This document shows positions 35,573-44,858 of a stretch of DNA of 64,000 nucleotides, piece after piece. The stretch covers positions 1 through 64,000 of the forward strand of contig CAYPAV010000014.1 in NCBI GenBank assembly GCA_964408805.1, in the 5' to 3' direction. Source of the DNA: CAYPAV01 sp964408805. GTDB taxonomy: Bacteria; Pseudomonadota; Alphaproteobacteria; UBA8366. The notes under the pieces were generated by a model that did no database searches, was not told the DNA's origin, and saw only the letters and a program-made list of their open reading frames with translations. Made by a program: the position numbers and the translations under genes. The stretch's first letter is position 1. Each line of letters starts with the position of its first letter.

Positions 35573-37230
35573 CGCGCGTCTCGGCTGGTCGGGGTGCGGG
35601 GCGGGCGCGCCTCGGGGTCGATGATAACGTCGATCAGGGCGGGCTCCCCGGTTGCGAGCGCGTCCCGGAGCGCGTTATCGAATTGCCCCGGCCGATCCAC
35701 CCGATAGCCGCCGCAGCCGAACAGATCCGCGAGTTTGGCAAAATCGGGGTTGTTGTGACCGACTCCCATTACCTGGCCGTAGGCTTCCACGCGTTTCCAT
35801 TGGGAGCCGAGGCGGAAATTGTTGAAGACGACGACGACGGCACCGAGCCGTTCGCGGGACATGGTCTCGAGATCGCCGACCTGCAGCATCAGGTCCCCAT
35901 CGCCGAGACAGGCGACAACCTGCTGGTCCGGCCGCTCCATCTTGGCGCCCATGGCAAGGCCGAGACCGCAGCCCATGGCCCCGAGGCGGCTCGATACCAG
36001 GTGCGCGCCCGGATGGGCGACCGGCACCATATAGCCGTAAAAGCCGTGGTCGCCCGCGCCGTGGGTGAAGATCGTCTCCGGCGAAAGGGTGCCGAGGGCG
36101 GCGACCACTTCCTGGGGTTGGACCATGCCGTTCTCGGGCGCCGCGGCAAACCACGCCTTCTTCCAGTCGTCGATATCGGCGGCGAGACCTTCGACCCATC
36201 CCCGCCGCGCGTCGGGCACGGCGAGGTCGGCGGTCTCCAGCGCCTGGTTCAGGCATTCGGCGAAGGCCCGGGCATCGGCGACGATACCAAGGGTCGGGAC
36301 GGGCTCGCAGCCGATCACCGCGCCCTCGATGTCGACCTGGACGATCGGCGCGTCGGCGGGCAGAAGTTCCCGCCGCGAAAGCTGTAGGTCGGACAGGCGG
36401 GAGCCGATGGCGAGGATCAGATCGGCTTGCCGGACCGCTTCTCCGATCGGCGCATAACCGACGATCCCAGATGGTCCCATGACGAGCGGATGGGTTTCCG
36501 GCACGACCGAGCGCGAGGTCGGCGTGTTGACGATGGGGCAGCCGAGGGCCTCCGCCAGTTTCAGAATCTCACCTCCGGCGCCTGAATAGCGGGCCCCACC
36601 CCCTATCAGAATCACCGGCCGTGCCGCTTGTCGGAGAAGTGCGACAGTTTCCTCGACCCGCGATGGTTCGGGCCAGGGCCGATGCAGGGGGGCCCTTTGC
36701 GGAACGGAGTCGGATGAAACCGGGTCCGCGCAATCGTCGATCGACACATCGATCGGAATGTCCACCTGTGCAACACCCGGTCGGCCGGTCACCGATTCCC
36801 CGAGGGCCCGCCGGATGGCTTCCACGGCCTGGTCCGGCCGCTCCACCCGGGTCTGCCATTTGACCACATCTTGGACCGGCTTCAGGACATCCATCGTCTG
36901 CCACCAGCCGTTTTCCATGGCCTGGCGTTCCTGGGTCAGGCTGAGGAGGATCATCGGGATCGAGTCCAGCGCGGCGGAAGCAACGCCGAGGCTGGCCGCC
37001 AAGAGACCCGAGCCGCCATGAGCCATGACACAGCCGGGACGGCCGCTGAGACGCGCCGTCGCATCCATCATCGCGGCCGCGATCTGTTCGTGGCGGACGC
37101 CGACATAACGCGCATCGTTGCGTCCCGCCAGATTCGCGAGATAGGGCGCCGAGGTCGATCCCACCATCCCCGCGAAATATTGCACGCCCGACCGCGTCAA
37201 TTGGTCCAGCACCGCCTCGTAGACCTTCAT
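35569..37230 (-). CDS. Thiamine-pyrophosphate enzyme (acetolactate synthase-like large subunit family)
   Basis: The 553-residue protein has the three-domain TPP layout. The catalytic Glu is in GVRHEQIAA. The pyrophosphate/Mg motif is GDGDLMLQVGD followed by NN about 24 residues later. A central domain with VILIGGGARYSGAG follows the FAD/nucleotide-domain pattern. It resembles acetolactate synthase-like, sulfopyruvate- and oxalyl-CoA-type decarboxylases. No IlvN-type regulatory subunit is adjacent, so branched-chain synthesis is unlikely. It follows the MenD/ilvB-like family in length. Confidence 0.88.
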   Translation of the reverse strand: MKVYEAVLDQLTRSGVQYFAGMVGSTSAPYLANLAGRNDARYVGVRHEQIAAAMMDATARLSGRPGCVMAHGGSGLLAASLGVASAALDSIPMILLSLTQERQAMENGWWQTMDVLKPVQDVVKWQTRVERPDQAVEAIRRALGESVTGRPGVAQVDIPIDVSIDDCADPVSSDSVPQRAPLHRPWPEPSRVEETVALLRQAARPVILIGGGARYSGAGGEILKLAEALGCPIVNTPTSRSVVPETHPLVMGPSGIVGYAPIGEAVRQADLILAIGSRLSDLQLSRRELLPADAPIVQVDIEGAVIGCEPVPTLGIVADARAFAECLNQALETADLAVPDARRGWVEGLAADIDDWKKAWFAAAPENGMVQPQEVVAALGTLSPETIFTHGAGDHGFYGYMVPVAHPGAHLVSSRLGAMGCGLGLAMGAKMERPDQQVVACLGDGDLMLQVGDLETMSRERLGAVVVVFNNFRLGSQWKRVEAYGQVMGVGHNNPDFAKLADLFGCGGYRVDRPGQFDNALRDALATGEPALIDVIIDPEARPPRTPTSRDAR

Positions 37231-37310
37231 CCCGGCGTCCTTCTATCCGTTCGTATTTTCGGGTGTTTCCAATAGCGCGCGATTTCGGGAAACGCCATGG
37301 CGAAGCGAAC

Positions 37311-38663
37311 TTAGGTGATGTTCAGCACGCGTTCCTTCGGGAACCGGATAATGACGAGGGTCCCGCTACCCTTCGTGCTGTCGATCTTGAGCGAGCCGCC
37401 ATGAAGCTCGGTCAGCGCCTTGACCAGACCAAGCCCGAGGCCGGTGCCTTCCTTTACTTTCAAGCTCGGTTCCATGGCGCGGGTGAATTTATCCGTCGAG
37501 CGGGCGATTTCGCTTAGCGTCATCCCGACACCGTCGTCCGCGACAATGATCTCCAACTCGCCTTTCGTGGTAACGCCGGCCCTGACCGTCGTCTTGCTGC
37601 CGGCACCGCTGTATTTAATCGCGTTGGAGAGGAGGTTGATGAGGATCTGCTTGATCGCCCGTTCATCGGCTCGGAAGATGACGGTCTCCGGCGAAACGAG
37701 ATTGATAATTTCGACATCGGCTTTTGCCGCCATATCGCCAAGCAATTCAATTGTTTCCTCGGCAAGGAGATGGGTGTCGATCTCGACCTCGTCGAGTTCC
37801 ATCTTGCCGGCTTCGATCTTCGAAATGTCCAATAGATCGTTGATCAGGCTCAGGAGATGGGTGCCGCTCTGATGGATGAACTCCGTGTATTCGAGATATT
37901 TCTCGTTTTCGAGGGGGCCGAAGAACTGCTTCGTAATGGTTTCGGAAAATCCGATGATCGCGTTGAGCGGTGTTCGAAGCTCGTGGCTCATCGCGGCCAG
38001 GAATTCGGATTTCGCGCTGTTGGCGACTTCCGCATGACGCCGGGCTTCGACCAGGGCCGCCTCGGTCTCCTTCAGTTTGGTAATGTCTGTATAGACCGCA
38101 CCTACCGCCTCAACGGTCCCGCCCGGGCTGAGCAGGGGAAACCGGGTGACGAGATAATAGTGCGCGCCGGTGTCGATCTCGAAGCTCGTCGATTCACCGC
38201 TCTCGAAGACCTTGTTGTCCTGTATCTCCGCCAGTCGCGCGACGTCGATCGGCAGGACATCATAGGGCGTCTTGCCCTCGATCTCGGAGACCGGTCGACC
38301 CCGGCGTTCGGCGAAGATCTTGCTGACGAAGATGTAGCGCCCACTGCGATCCTTGACGCCGATGGGCGCGGTCGAGTTGTCGATGATGGCGCGGAGCCGC
38401 CGCTCGTTTTGGCTGGCGGCGCGATCGCGTTCCAATTCGGCGACCCGACGGCGAAGCGTTTCGAGCTCGGCCACAAGCTCCGAGCTCGCCGCACCATGAG
38501 CGGAGACGGACGATGGCTCCATATTTTCTAAGTCCGAACTCGGCAATGCATCGCTCCCCAAGCGTTGCGACCGCGAGTCTCGACGATGACCCAGGATTGA
38601 GGTTGCACGATCAATCGTTAATAAATTGTAAGGAAATTGAAACGCATTGACCGGTATCGACAT
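37311..38663 (-). CDS. PAS-domain sensor histidine kinase (PleC-like)
   Basis: The 450-residue protein has a coiled coil with heptads near residues 60-90, a PAS domain (about 90-205: IGVKDRSGRYIFVSK), the HisKA phosphoacceptor SHELRTPLNAIIGFSE and the HATPase_c boxes NLLSNAIKYS, DDGVGM and GTGLGLGLVKALTELHGG. No transmembrane helix is seen, so it is a soluble sensor. AGGGA precedes ATG 38663; an internal Met at 38522 is an alternative. No response regulator is adjacent; the receiver at 26975 could be a partner. Confidence 0.93.
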   Translation of the reverse strand: MSIPVNAFQFPYNLLTIDRATSILGHRRDSRSQRLGSDALPSSDLENMEPSSVSAHGAASSELVAELETLRRRVAELERDRAASQNERRLRAIIDNSTAPIGVKDRSGRYIFVSKIFAERRGRPVSEIEGKTPYDVLPIDVARLAEIQDNKVFESGESTSFEIDTGAHYYLVTRFPLLSPGGTVEAVGAVYTDITKLKETEAALVEARRHAEVANSAKSEFLAAMSHELRTPLNAIIGFSETITKQFFGPLENEKYLEYTEFIHQSGTHLLSLINDLLDISKIEAGKMELDEVEIDTHLLAEETIELLGDMAAKADVEIINLVSPETVIFRADERAIKQILINLLSNAIKYSGAGSKTTVRAGVTTKGELEIIVADDGVGMTLSEIARSTDKFTRAMEPSLKVKEGTGLGLGLVKALTELHGGSLKIDSTKGSGTLVIIRFPKERVLNIT

Positions 38664-38686
38664 TCAGTTCCCTGATCGCGGTCCGG

Positions 38687-39982
38687 TCAACCCAGCACCG
38701 AGAAACTGCTGTCCGGGTTTATCGGGCGTTTCCGCGAATAGAATCCGACATCGAGATCACGGACCATATAAGGCAGACGGAATTGCAAGGGGGCGTCGTC
38801 GTGATCGTTCCCGGCTTCGCAATAGGCGACGAGGGCGGCCATCATTTTGCCGGCGATGGCGGCGTTCTTGAACTGATTGCCGCTGGTGCCGATGGCCATG
38901 TAAAAGCCGGGCAACGACGACTTGTCGTAGATCGGAATCCAGTCCTCGGTCACGTCGTAGAGGTCGACGACGCCCTTCATGGCGCTGGGAATGCCGAGGG
39001 ACGGGACGCGCTGGGCATAGCGATAGGCCTGAAGCGTCCATTGGTCCGTGAATTCGCGGTTGAAATCCTCGTCGTCGACCCATTCCTTGGCGTCGCACTC
39101 CGGATCCTCGCTGCCGACCAGGATGTGATTGCCGTGTTCGGGCCGGCAATAGCAGGCGATGTCGTTGTCCGAGACGACGGTGCCGTCGCGCTCGAAGTCG
39201 AAGCCTTCCGGCGCCGGCACATGCACCACTTCCTGGCGTAGGGGCTTTGTGGAGATGGTCATGTCGTCGAGCACGCCGGCCAGGGCATTGATCCTGGCCG
39301 AAGCCGGCCCTGCCACGTTTATCACGACCGGTGCGTTGATCTCCTCGCCGTCATCGAGCCGAACGCCCGCCGTCCGTCCGTCCGCGGTCAGGATCTCCAC
39401 GACTCGCTTGTTGAAGAGGAACGCCGCGCCATGCGCCTCGGCGGCGCGCTGGAGGTTGTGGGTCGCGAGCTGCGGGTCGGTAACGTAGCCCGAAGTCGGA
39501 AAGAAGACCCCGCTGTCGATTTTTGTGCCGTTCGGCGACCCGAACCCCTCGTCGGACAGCCGCTTTGCGGGCGCGAAGCTCTTCAGGTCGTAGACCGGCA
39601 GGCGCTTCTCGAAGATGGCGTCGTCCCAAATCTCGTAGGGAATGCCGAGCGTGTCGCAATAGGCGAGATGGCTCCGCATGAAGTCGTTCTGCGGCGTCCG
39701 CATGACCAGGCAGCCAACCTCCCGAAATTCCGCCAGGCCGCGTTCGTCGGCGACACCGAGATAGTCCGCCCAATCCCGCCAATGGAAATAGCCCTCGTAG
39801 GCGAGCGCCGTTCCCTCGAGGCTGGAGTAATGCACCCGGATGATGGCGCAGGAACTGCTGGTGGAGCCATAGCCCGCCGCCGGATTGCCGTCGATGGACA
39901 GCGTCTTGACGCCTGACTTCGCCATTTCGAACGCGGTGGCGGCACCGATAACACCGGCCCCGATGATGATTGCATCTGTCAT
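38687..39982 (-). CDS. FAD-dependent amino-acid oxidase / glycine oxidase-like (DAO family)
   Basis: The 431-residue protein begins with the FAD-binding AIIIGAGVIGAATAFEMAKSG. It resembles the sarcosine and glycine oxidase group: FPTSGYVTDPQLATHNLQRAA and a final IYDKSSLPGFYMAIGTSG near the flavin. It oxidises an N-methyl or primary amino acid, product imine. It lies nine bases downstream of the RidA fusion gene, and imines are what RidA proteins deal with, which suggests linked chemistry. Confidence 0.88.
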   Translation of the reverse strand: MTDAIIIGAGVIGAATAFEMAKSGVKTLSIDGNPAAGYGSTSSSCAIIRVHYSSLEGTALAYEGYFHWRDWADYLGVADERGLAEFREVGCLVMRTPQNDFMRSHLAYCDTLGIPYEIWDDAIFEKRLPVYDLKSFAPAKRLSDEGFGSPNGTKIDSGVFFPTSGYVTDPQLATHNLQRAAEAHGAAFLFNKRVVEILTADGRTAGVRLDDGEEINAPVVINVAGPASARINALAGVLDDMTISTKPLRQEVVHVPAPEGFDFERDGTVVSDNDIACYCRPEHGNHILVGSEDPECDAKEWVDDEDFNREFTDQWTLQAYRYAQRVPSLGIPSAMKGVVDLYDVTEDWIPIYDKSSLPGFYMAIGTSGNQFKNAAIAGKMMAALVAYCEAGNDHDDAPLQFRLPYMVRDLDVGFYSRKRPINPDSSFSVLG

Positions 39983-39991
39983 CCTACGCCC

Positions 39992-41203
39992 TTATTCGGG
40001 TGGCCCCAGCCATTCGATATCCGCATGGGCGCCCTTGATCGCCACGGCATCCACTTCGACCAACATCTCCGGCTGAGCCAGGGCGGCGATGCGGCAGCCC
40101 ATCGAGACCGGGCGGCTGTCCGCGAACCAGGCCGGGCCCTCGCCGTGGGGGCGGTTCTGCTCCGCCGCCGCGATGGTGAATGACCGCCGACGCACGATGT
40201 CGTCGAGAGTGGCCCCCGCCTGTTCGAGCGCCCATTGGATGGTCTCGTGGCAGAGGTCGTACTGCGCCGCCCAGTCTCCTGCCGCGTGCACCACGCCCTC
40301 GGGATCAATGGACGTGCAGCCGCTGACATGCACTACATCGCCGACTTCGACGGCGCGGGCATAGCCGCGGCCTTTTTCGCGTTCCTTTTCGGTGAAGATA
40401 TCCCGGCGCGTCTTGGCGGCCCCGATGATCGCCTCCGCCTCGATCTCGACCAGCATTTCGGGGCGGATCAATCCCGGAATGCCGAGTAGTGTCGCCGTCG
40501 GCCGGACCTCGCCCAGAACCTCGAGGCGGGCGCGGCTCTGTTCCTCGGTCCGGGCCACGTCGGTCACGAAGGTCTTGGTGTAGACGAGATCGGCAAGAGA
40601 ACCGCCGGCGGTATCCAGGGCCTCGAGGATCGCGTCCATGCTGGCGCGGGTCTGGCCGTAAAGATCACCGGAATGAGCGACATCGCCCTTGTCGTCGAGC
40701 GCGGTGGTACCGGAGATGAAGACCCGGTCGTCGACCCGGACCGCGCGGGAATAGGCGTAGAGATCCTCGGTCGGTCGCCCCGACGAGATGCGCTGCGCCG
40801 TTTCCTTCGCGCCGTCGATCGCCTCGAGTTCGATCTCGATCAATTGGGCGGGGCGGGCGAGCCGGCTCACCTGGACCAGGGTCGAGGCCGGGCGCACATC
40901 GCCGAAATACTTGGCGATCGCCCGAGCCGCGGCGTCCGCCAGCGAGATGTCGGTCACATAGACGCGCGTCCGTACCACATCGTCCAGCTTCCCGCCCGCT
41001 TGGCCCATCGTGCCTTCCGCGATATCCATGATGGCATCGACCTGCCGGGCGATGTCGCCCTCGCCGATCACGTTGCCTTCGGTGTCGATCGCGGTCGTTC
41101 CCGATTGCATCACCATGTCGCCGACGCGGAGCGCGCGTGAATAATGAGCCAAATGTTCCAGCGGCCGGCCGGAGCCGACATTAATGCGGCGATAGGTTCC
41201 CAT
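39992..41203 (-). CDS. Triple RidA (YjgF/YER057c/UK114) domain fusion protein
   Basis: The 403-residue protein contains three consecutive RidA domains at about 1-130, 131-265 and 266-403. Each has the family's xxVxVSGxT core (QSGTTAI, ISGTTALDDKG, VSGCTSIDPEG) and the C-terminal EIELEAI-like strand. At the position of the catalytic Arg of E. coli RidA (in PARSC), the three domains have PAST, PTAT and PVSM, so all lack it and are unlikely to be classical imine deaminases. GGGGAGG precedes ATG 41203. The frame extends to 42181 upstream, but that part is a shadow of the molybdenum enzyme gene. Confidence 0.85.
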   Translation of the reverse strand: MGTYRRINVGSGRPLEHLAHYSRALRVGDMVMQSGTTAIDTEGNVIGEGDIARQVDAIMDIAEGTMGQAGGKLDDVVRTRVYVTDISLADAAARAIAKYFGDVRPASTLVQVSRLARPAQLIEIELEAIDGAKETAQRISSGRPTEDLYAYSRAVRVDDRVFISGTTALDDKGDVAHSGDLYGQTRASMDAILEALDTAGGSLADLVYTKTFVTDVARTEEQSRARLEVLGEVRPTATLLGIPGLIRPEMLVEIEAEAIIGAAKTRRDIFTEKEREKGRGYARAVEVGDVVHVSGCTSIDPEGVVHAAGDWAAQYDLCHETIQWALEQAGATLDDIVRRRSFTIAAAEQNRPHGEGPAWFADSRPVSMGCRIAALAQPEMLVEVDAVAIKGAHADIEWLGPPE

Positions 41204-41359
41204 TTCCGGGCCTCCCCTTGTGCTTGTCGTTGACCGCCTAGCAAAGCATTCCTCGGGGCCGGAACGCCATGCTAAATCGCGACCATCTTGAATGGCTGGC
41301 ATGCGGGCGGCGGCGCTTGCTATGGTGGCGGCGGCCGATGGGGACGAGAAGGACACGAT

Positions 41360-43570
41360 ATGACGACGCAGACGATCTACGAGGCGCCGCGACCGGAAGG
41401 CCGGCCCGGCGAGACGGTTATCACCAGCACCTGCGGGCACAATTGCGGCGGGCGCTGCGTCGTGAACGCCCATGTGGCGAATGGCCGGATCGCGCGCATC
41501 TCGACCGATCAGAGGCGCTGGAACCCCGAGCATCCGCCACTGCCGGCCTGCGCGCGCGGCGTCGGCCAGATCGAGCGGACCTATCATCCGGACCGCCTGC
41601 GCTTTCCGATGCGTCGCACCGGCCCCCGGGGATCCGGCGAATACGAGCGGATTTCCTGGGACGAGGCGCTCGACGAGGTGGCGCGCCAGCTGCTGCGTGT
41701 TCGTGAGAAATACGGCAACGCGGCGATCTTCGATGGCTCGCGCTCCGGCTCCACATCGATGCTGCACAATCGCGCCGCCGCCAAGCGGTTCCTTCACATG
41801 TTCGGCGGCTGCAGCGATCTCTGGTCCAACATGTCCTGCGAGGCGGAGCTGTTCGCCATCCGCATGACCTATGGTCCAGGCGTCAACAACAAGGCGGCCG
41901 GCCGCGAGCCGACCGACTTCGTCAATTCGAAGCTGATCCTGATGTGGGGCTGGTCGCCCGGCGATGGCACCTTCGGCACCGGCACCCAGGAGTATCTGAA
42001 AGAGGCGAAGAAGCAGGGCGTGCGCATCGTCTGCATCGACCCGAGGCGGACGCGGACCAGCATCCAACTCGCCGAAGAGCACGTCTTCATCCGTCCCTCG
42101 ACCGACGCCGCGGCCCTGATCGCGATGGCGCAAGTGATCGTCGAGGAAGGGCTCCACGATCAGGACTACTGCGACCGCCACCTGCAGGGCTTTGACGAAT
42201 CGACCCTGCCGGCGGAGGCGCCCGAGGGATCGTCGTACCGCGCCTATCTCATGGGGGAGAGCGACGGCGTGGCGAAGACGCCGGAATGGGCGGCCGAGAT
42301 CACCGGCATTCCGGCCGAGACTCTCCGTCGGCTCGCGATCGAGTTCGGCGAGGCGAAACCGGCCGCCATCCAGGGTGGCTATGGGCCGGGCCGGACATTA
42401 TTCGGCGAACAGTTCCACCGCGCGGCCTATTCGTTGGCGGCGATCACCGGCAATGTCGGTATCGTCGGCGGCAATTCAGGCGTCAGCAACGGGGCGACTG
42501 GGCGCTCGGGGATCGTAGGATTTTCGCCGGGCGAGAATCCGATCGACTCGAAGGCCGCGGCGCCCGAGCTCGCCGATTGGCTGGCGCGCGGGACCGAGGG
42601 TGGCTACCCCGCCGATATCAAGCTGATCTACTCGGCCGGCGGCGATCTCTTCAACCAGTGCCCGAACGCGAAGAAGATCTCGGAGTCCCTGGACGGCGTC
42701 GAATTCATCGTGGGCCAGGATAATTTCCTGACACCGACGACGCGCTATGCCGATATCGTGCTGCCGGCGACCACCTTCTGGGAGCGGAATGACGTCCACA
42801 CGCCCTGGGCGGGGGCCGGGCATTACGCGATCTATATGAAACAGGCCATCGAGCCGATGCACGAATGTCGGAACGATATAGACATCTTCGCCGATCTCGC
42901 CTTGCGGGTCGGTATCAACGGTTACAACGAGAAATCCGAGGACGAATGGCTCCGTGAATTGACCAAGGAAGCAGTGGATGATTTCGACGCCTTCGCCGAA
43001 CAGGGCGTCGCCCGCTTCCCGGTTCCTGAGGACGCGGTCGCCTTCGCCAAGGAAATCCGCGATCCGGAGACCCATCCCTTCTCGACCCCCTCCGGCAAGA
43101 TCGAGATCTATTCGACCACCCTGGCTGAAACACCCGACCCCTATGGCCTTGGCGAGGTGCCCCCGATCCCGACCTGGATTCCACAGCTGGAAGCGGACGA
43201 GCGCTATCCGCTTGCGCTCTGCAGTCCGAAATCACGGGCGCGCACCCACTCCGTCCACGGCAATCAGGAAAAGCTGGCCAAGGTCGATCCGGACGACGTT
43301 TGGATGAATCCCGCGGACGCGGCCGCGCGCGGGATCAACGACGGCGACAAGGTGCGGGTCCATAGCGAATTCGGCGCCACCTACTTGCCGGCTCGCGTGA
43401 CCGACAATATCGCGCCCGGTGTGGTCTCGATCAAGGAAGGGGCATGGTACACCGCCGCCGACGGCGAGACCGACACAGAAGGTTGCGCCAACGCCGTCAC
43501 CGGCGACCGCTCCGCACCCAGCGGGGCCACGACCTACAACACCAACCTGGTCGAGGTCGAAGCGGATTGA
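41360..43570 (+). CDS. DMSO reductase-family molybdopterin oxidoreductase
   Basis: The 736-residue protein has an N-terminal 4Fe-4S motif spread over CGHNCGGRC and CARG, then the bis-MGD catalytic domain, with Ser in SDLWSNMSCEAE the likely Mo ligand, and a C-terminal domain ending NTNLVEVEAD. No twin-arginine signal precedes the Fe-S motif, so it should be cytoplasmic. No electron-transfer or membrane subunit is beside it. AAGGA precedes ATG 41360; an upstream Met at 41288 gives a glycine-rich stretch unlike the family. It diverges from the RidA gene across 156 bases. Confidence 0.9.
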   Translation: MTTQTIYEAPRPEGRPGETVITSTCGHNCGGRCVVNAHVANGRIARISTDQRRWNPEHPPLPACARGVGQIERTYHPDRLRFPMRRTGPRGSGEYERISWDEALDEVARQLLRVREKYGNAAIFDGSRSGSTSMLHNRAAAKRFLHMFGGCSDLWSNMSCEAELFAIRMTYGPGVNNKAAGREPTDFVNSKLILMWGWSPGDGTFGTGTQEYLKEAKKQGVRIVCIDPRRTRTSIQLAEEHVFIRPSTDAAALIAMAQVIVEEGLHDQDYCDRHLQGFDESTLPAEAPEGSSYRAYLMGESDGVAKTPEWAAEITGIPAETLRRLAIEFGEAKPAAIQGGYGPGRTLFGEQFHRAAYSLAAITGNVGIVGGNSGVSNGATGRSGIVGFSPGENPIDSKAAAPELADWLARGTEGGYPADIKLIYSAGGDLFNQCPNAKKISESLDGVEFIVGQDNFLTPTTRYADIVLPATTFWERNDVHTPWAGAGHYAIYMKQAIEPMHECRNDIDIFADLALRVGINGYNEKSEDEWLRELTKEAVDDFDAFAEQGVARFPVPEDAVAFAKEIRDPETHPFSTPSGKIEIYSTTLAETPDPYGLGEVPPIPTWIPQLEADERYPLALCSPKSRARTHSVHGNQEKLAKVDPDDVWMNPADAAARGINDGDKVRVHSEFGATYLPARVTDNIAPGVVSIKEGAWYTAADGETDTEGCANAVTGDRSAPSGATTYNTNLVEVEAD

Positions 43571-43664
43571 TCTTCCCCGAATGCCGGCTTCCGGTATAGG
43601 ATTACCCCATTATCTTGGGGGAAATTTTGATGCTGGCTGAAGTCGGCGGCAAGGGGAGGGAGAC

Positions 43665-44849
43665 ATGAACCAATTTGAATTCACGCGTCGTCTGTTTTTA
43701 CGGAGCGCCGCAAGCGTTGCAACCGCGGCCGGCCTCGGCGGGATTTCCGGCGTGGCGCTTGCCCAGGCAAACCAGTTGAAGATTTGGGCCAATCCCGGCG
43801 TGCACAAGGTCGGTGCCAAGGACTGGAGCGCCATGGAAAGCCAGGGCGGCATTTCCATCGCGGCGACCGCGAAGAGTGCGCGCGCCGATGAGTCGATCCA
43901 GAAGATGGTCGTCGGCGACGGCAACCGATTGTTCGACGCGGTCACCGATAACGGCGGCGGCATGGAAGACGCGCTGGCCTCGCAAAAGGCGATCACGCCG
44001 CTCGATACCAGCCAGGTTCCGAACTGGAAGAACATCCTGCCGATCTACAATGAGGGCGGGCTGGCCGCCCATACCATTCGCCACAAGGGCAAGGTGTACG
44101 CGACGCCGATGATCTCCAATGCCGATTCGATGGCTTACGATTACAAGGCGCTGGGATTTCATCCGGATAGCTGGGGCATCATGTTCGACAGTCAATTCAA
44201 GGGTCGCGTCGCCCTGCAGAACGATTTCGGGCCGACCCTGACCAACATGGCGATCTATCTCAAGGAGAGCGGGAAGGTCGAGATCGCCGATGCTTCCAAC
44301 ATGAAACCGAATGAGGTCAAGGCGGTCTGCCAGTTCCTCATCGACTGGAAGAAGAAGGGCCAGTTCCGCACTTTCTGGGACGGGTTCCAGAACGGGGTCG
44401 GTCTCCTGGCCGGCGGCGAGGTCTTGATGTCGTCCTGCTGGGAGCCGATCCAGATCGTCGCCAACCGCAAGACCGGCGACAAGGCCGACATTCGCTACGG
44501 CACCATGAAGGAAGGCCACCAGACCTGGAACAACATGATCATGCTCACCAAGGGCGGACATCAGCGCGGAAGGGACGCGCTGTATTACAAGCTCGCCAAC
44601 GTCTACCTGTCGCCGTGGTTCGGTGCGCGCACATTGGCCGGTCTTGGGTTCGGACCGCAGATGCAAGGCGTCGACGCGTACATCAAAGCCAACCCCAAGG
44701 ACTTTCCAGCCGCCAAGCAGGCGAGCGTGCTCGATATTCTCAAGCGCAAGAACGATCGCTATGCGATCAAGGGCAACGCTTGGCAGAATGTGTTTCCGAC
44801 CCATCTCCGCGCCTATCAGGATTGGTGGGCCCGGCTCCAGGCAGCTTGA
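43665..44849 (+). CDS. ABC transporter substrate-binding protein (PotD-like), Tat signal
   Basis: The 394-residue protein starts with a twin-arginine signal (TRRLFLRSAA) followed by a hydrophobic stretch cleaved near ALAQA. The rest is a family-1 extracellular solute-binding protein of the spermidine/putrescine type (DSMAYDYKALGF, LMSSCWEPIQIV). It is the first gene of a four-gene ABC operon. The ligand is probably a polyamine or related cation, but the sequence does not prove it. GGGAGG precedes the ATG. Confidence 0.88.
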   Translation: MNQFEFTRRLFLRSAASVATAAGLGGISGVALAQANQLKIWANPGVHKVGAKDWSAMESQGGISIAATAKSARADESIQKMVVGDGNRLFDAVTDNGGGMEDALASQKAITPLDTSQVPNWKNILPIYNEGGLAAHTIRHKGKVYATPMISNADSMAYDYKALGFHPDSWGIMFDSQFKGRVALQNDFGPTLTNMAIYLKESGKVEIADASNMKPNEVKAVCQFLIDWKKKGQFRTFWDGFQNGVGLLAGGEVLMSSCWEPIQIVANRKTGDKADIRYGTMKEGHQTWNNMIMLTKGGHQRGRDALYYKLANVYLSPWFGARTLAGLGFGPQMQGVDAYIKANPKDFPAAKQASVLDILKRKNDRYAIKGNAWQNVFPTHLRAYQDWWARLQAA

Positions 44850-44858
44850 CCGAAAATA

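Noticed and set aside
41204..42181. N-terminal extension of the RidA fusion frame
   Set aside because: It is antisense to the molybdenum enzyme; the RidA sequence and a strong ribosome site start at 41203.
43595..43625. Hairpin CCCCA-N6-TGGGG near the end of the Mo enzyme gene
   Set aside because: Short stem and no T-run; noted only as a weak candidate, not listed as a terminator.
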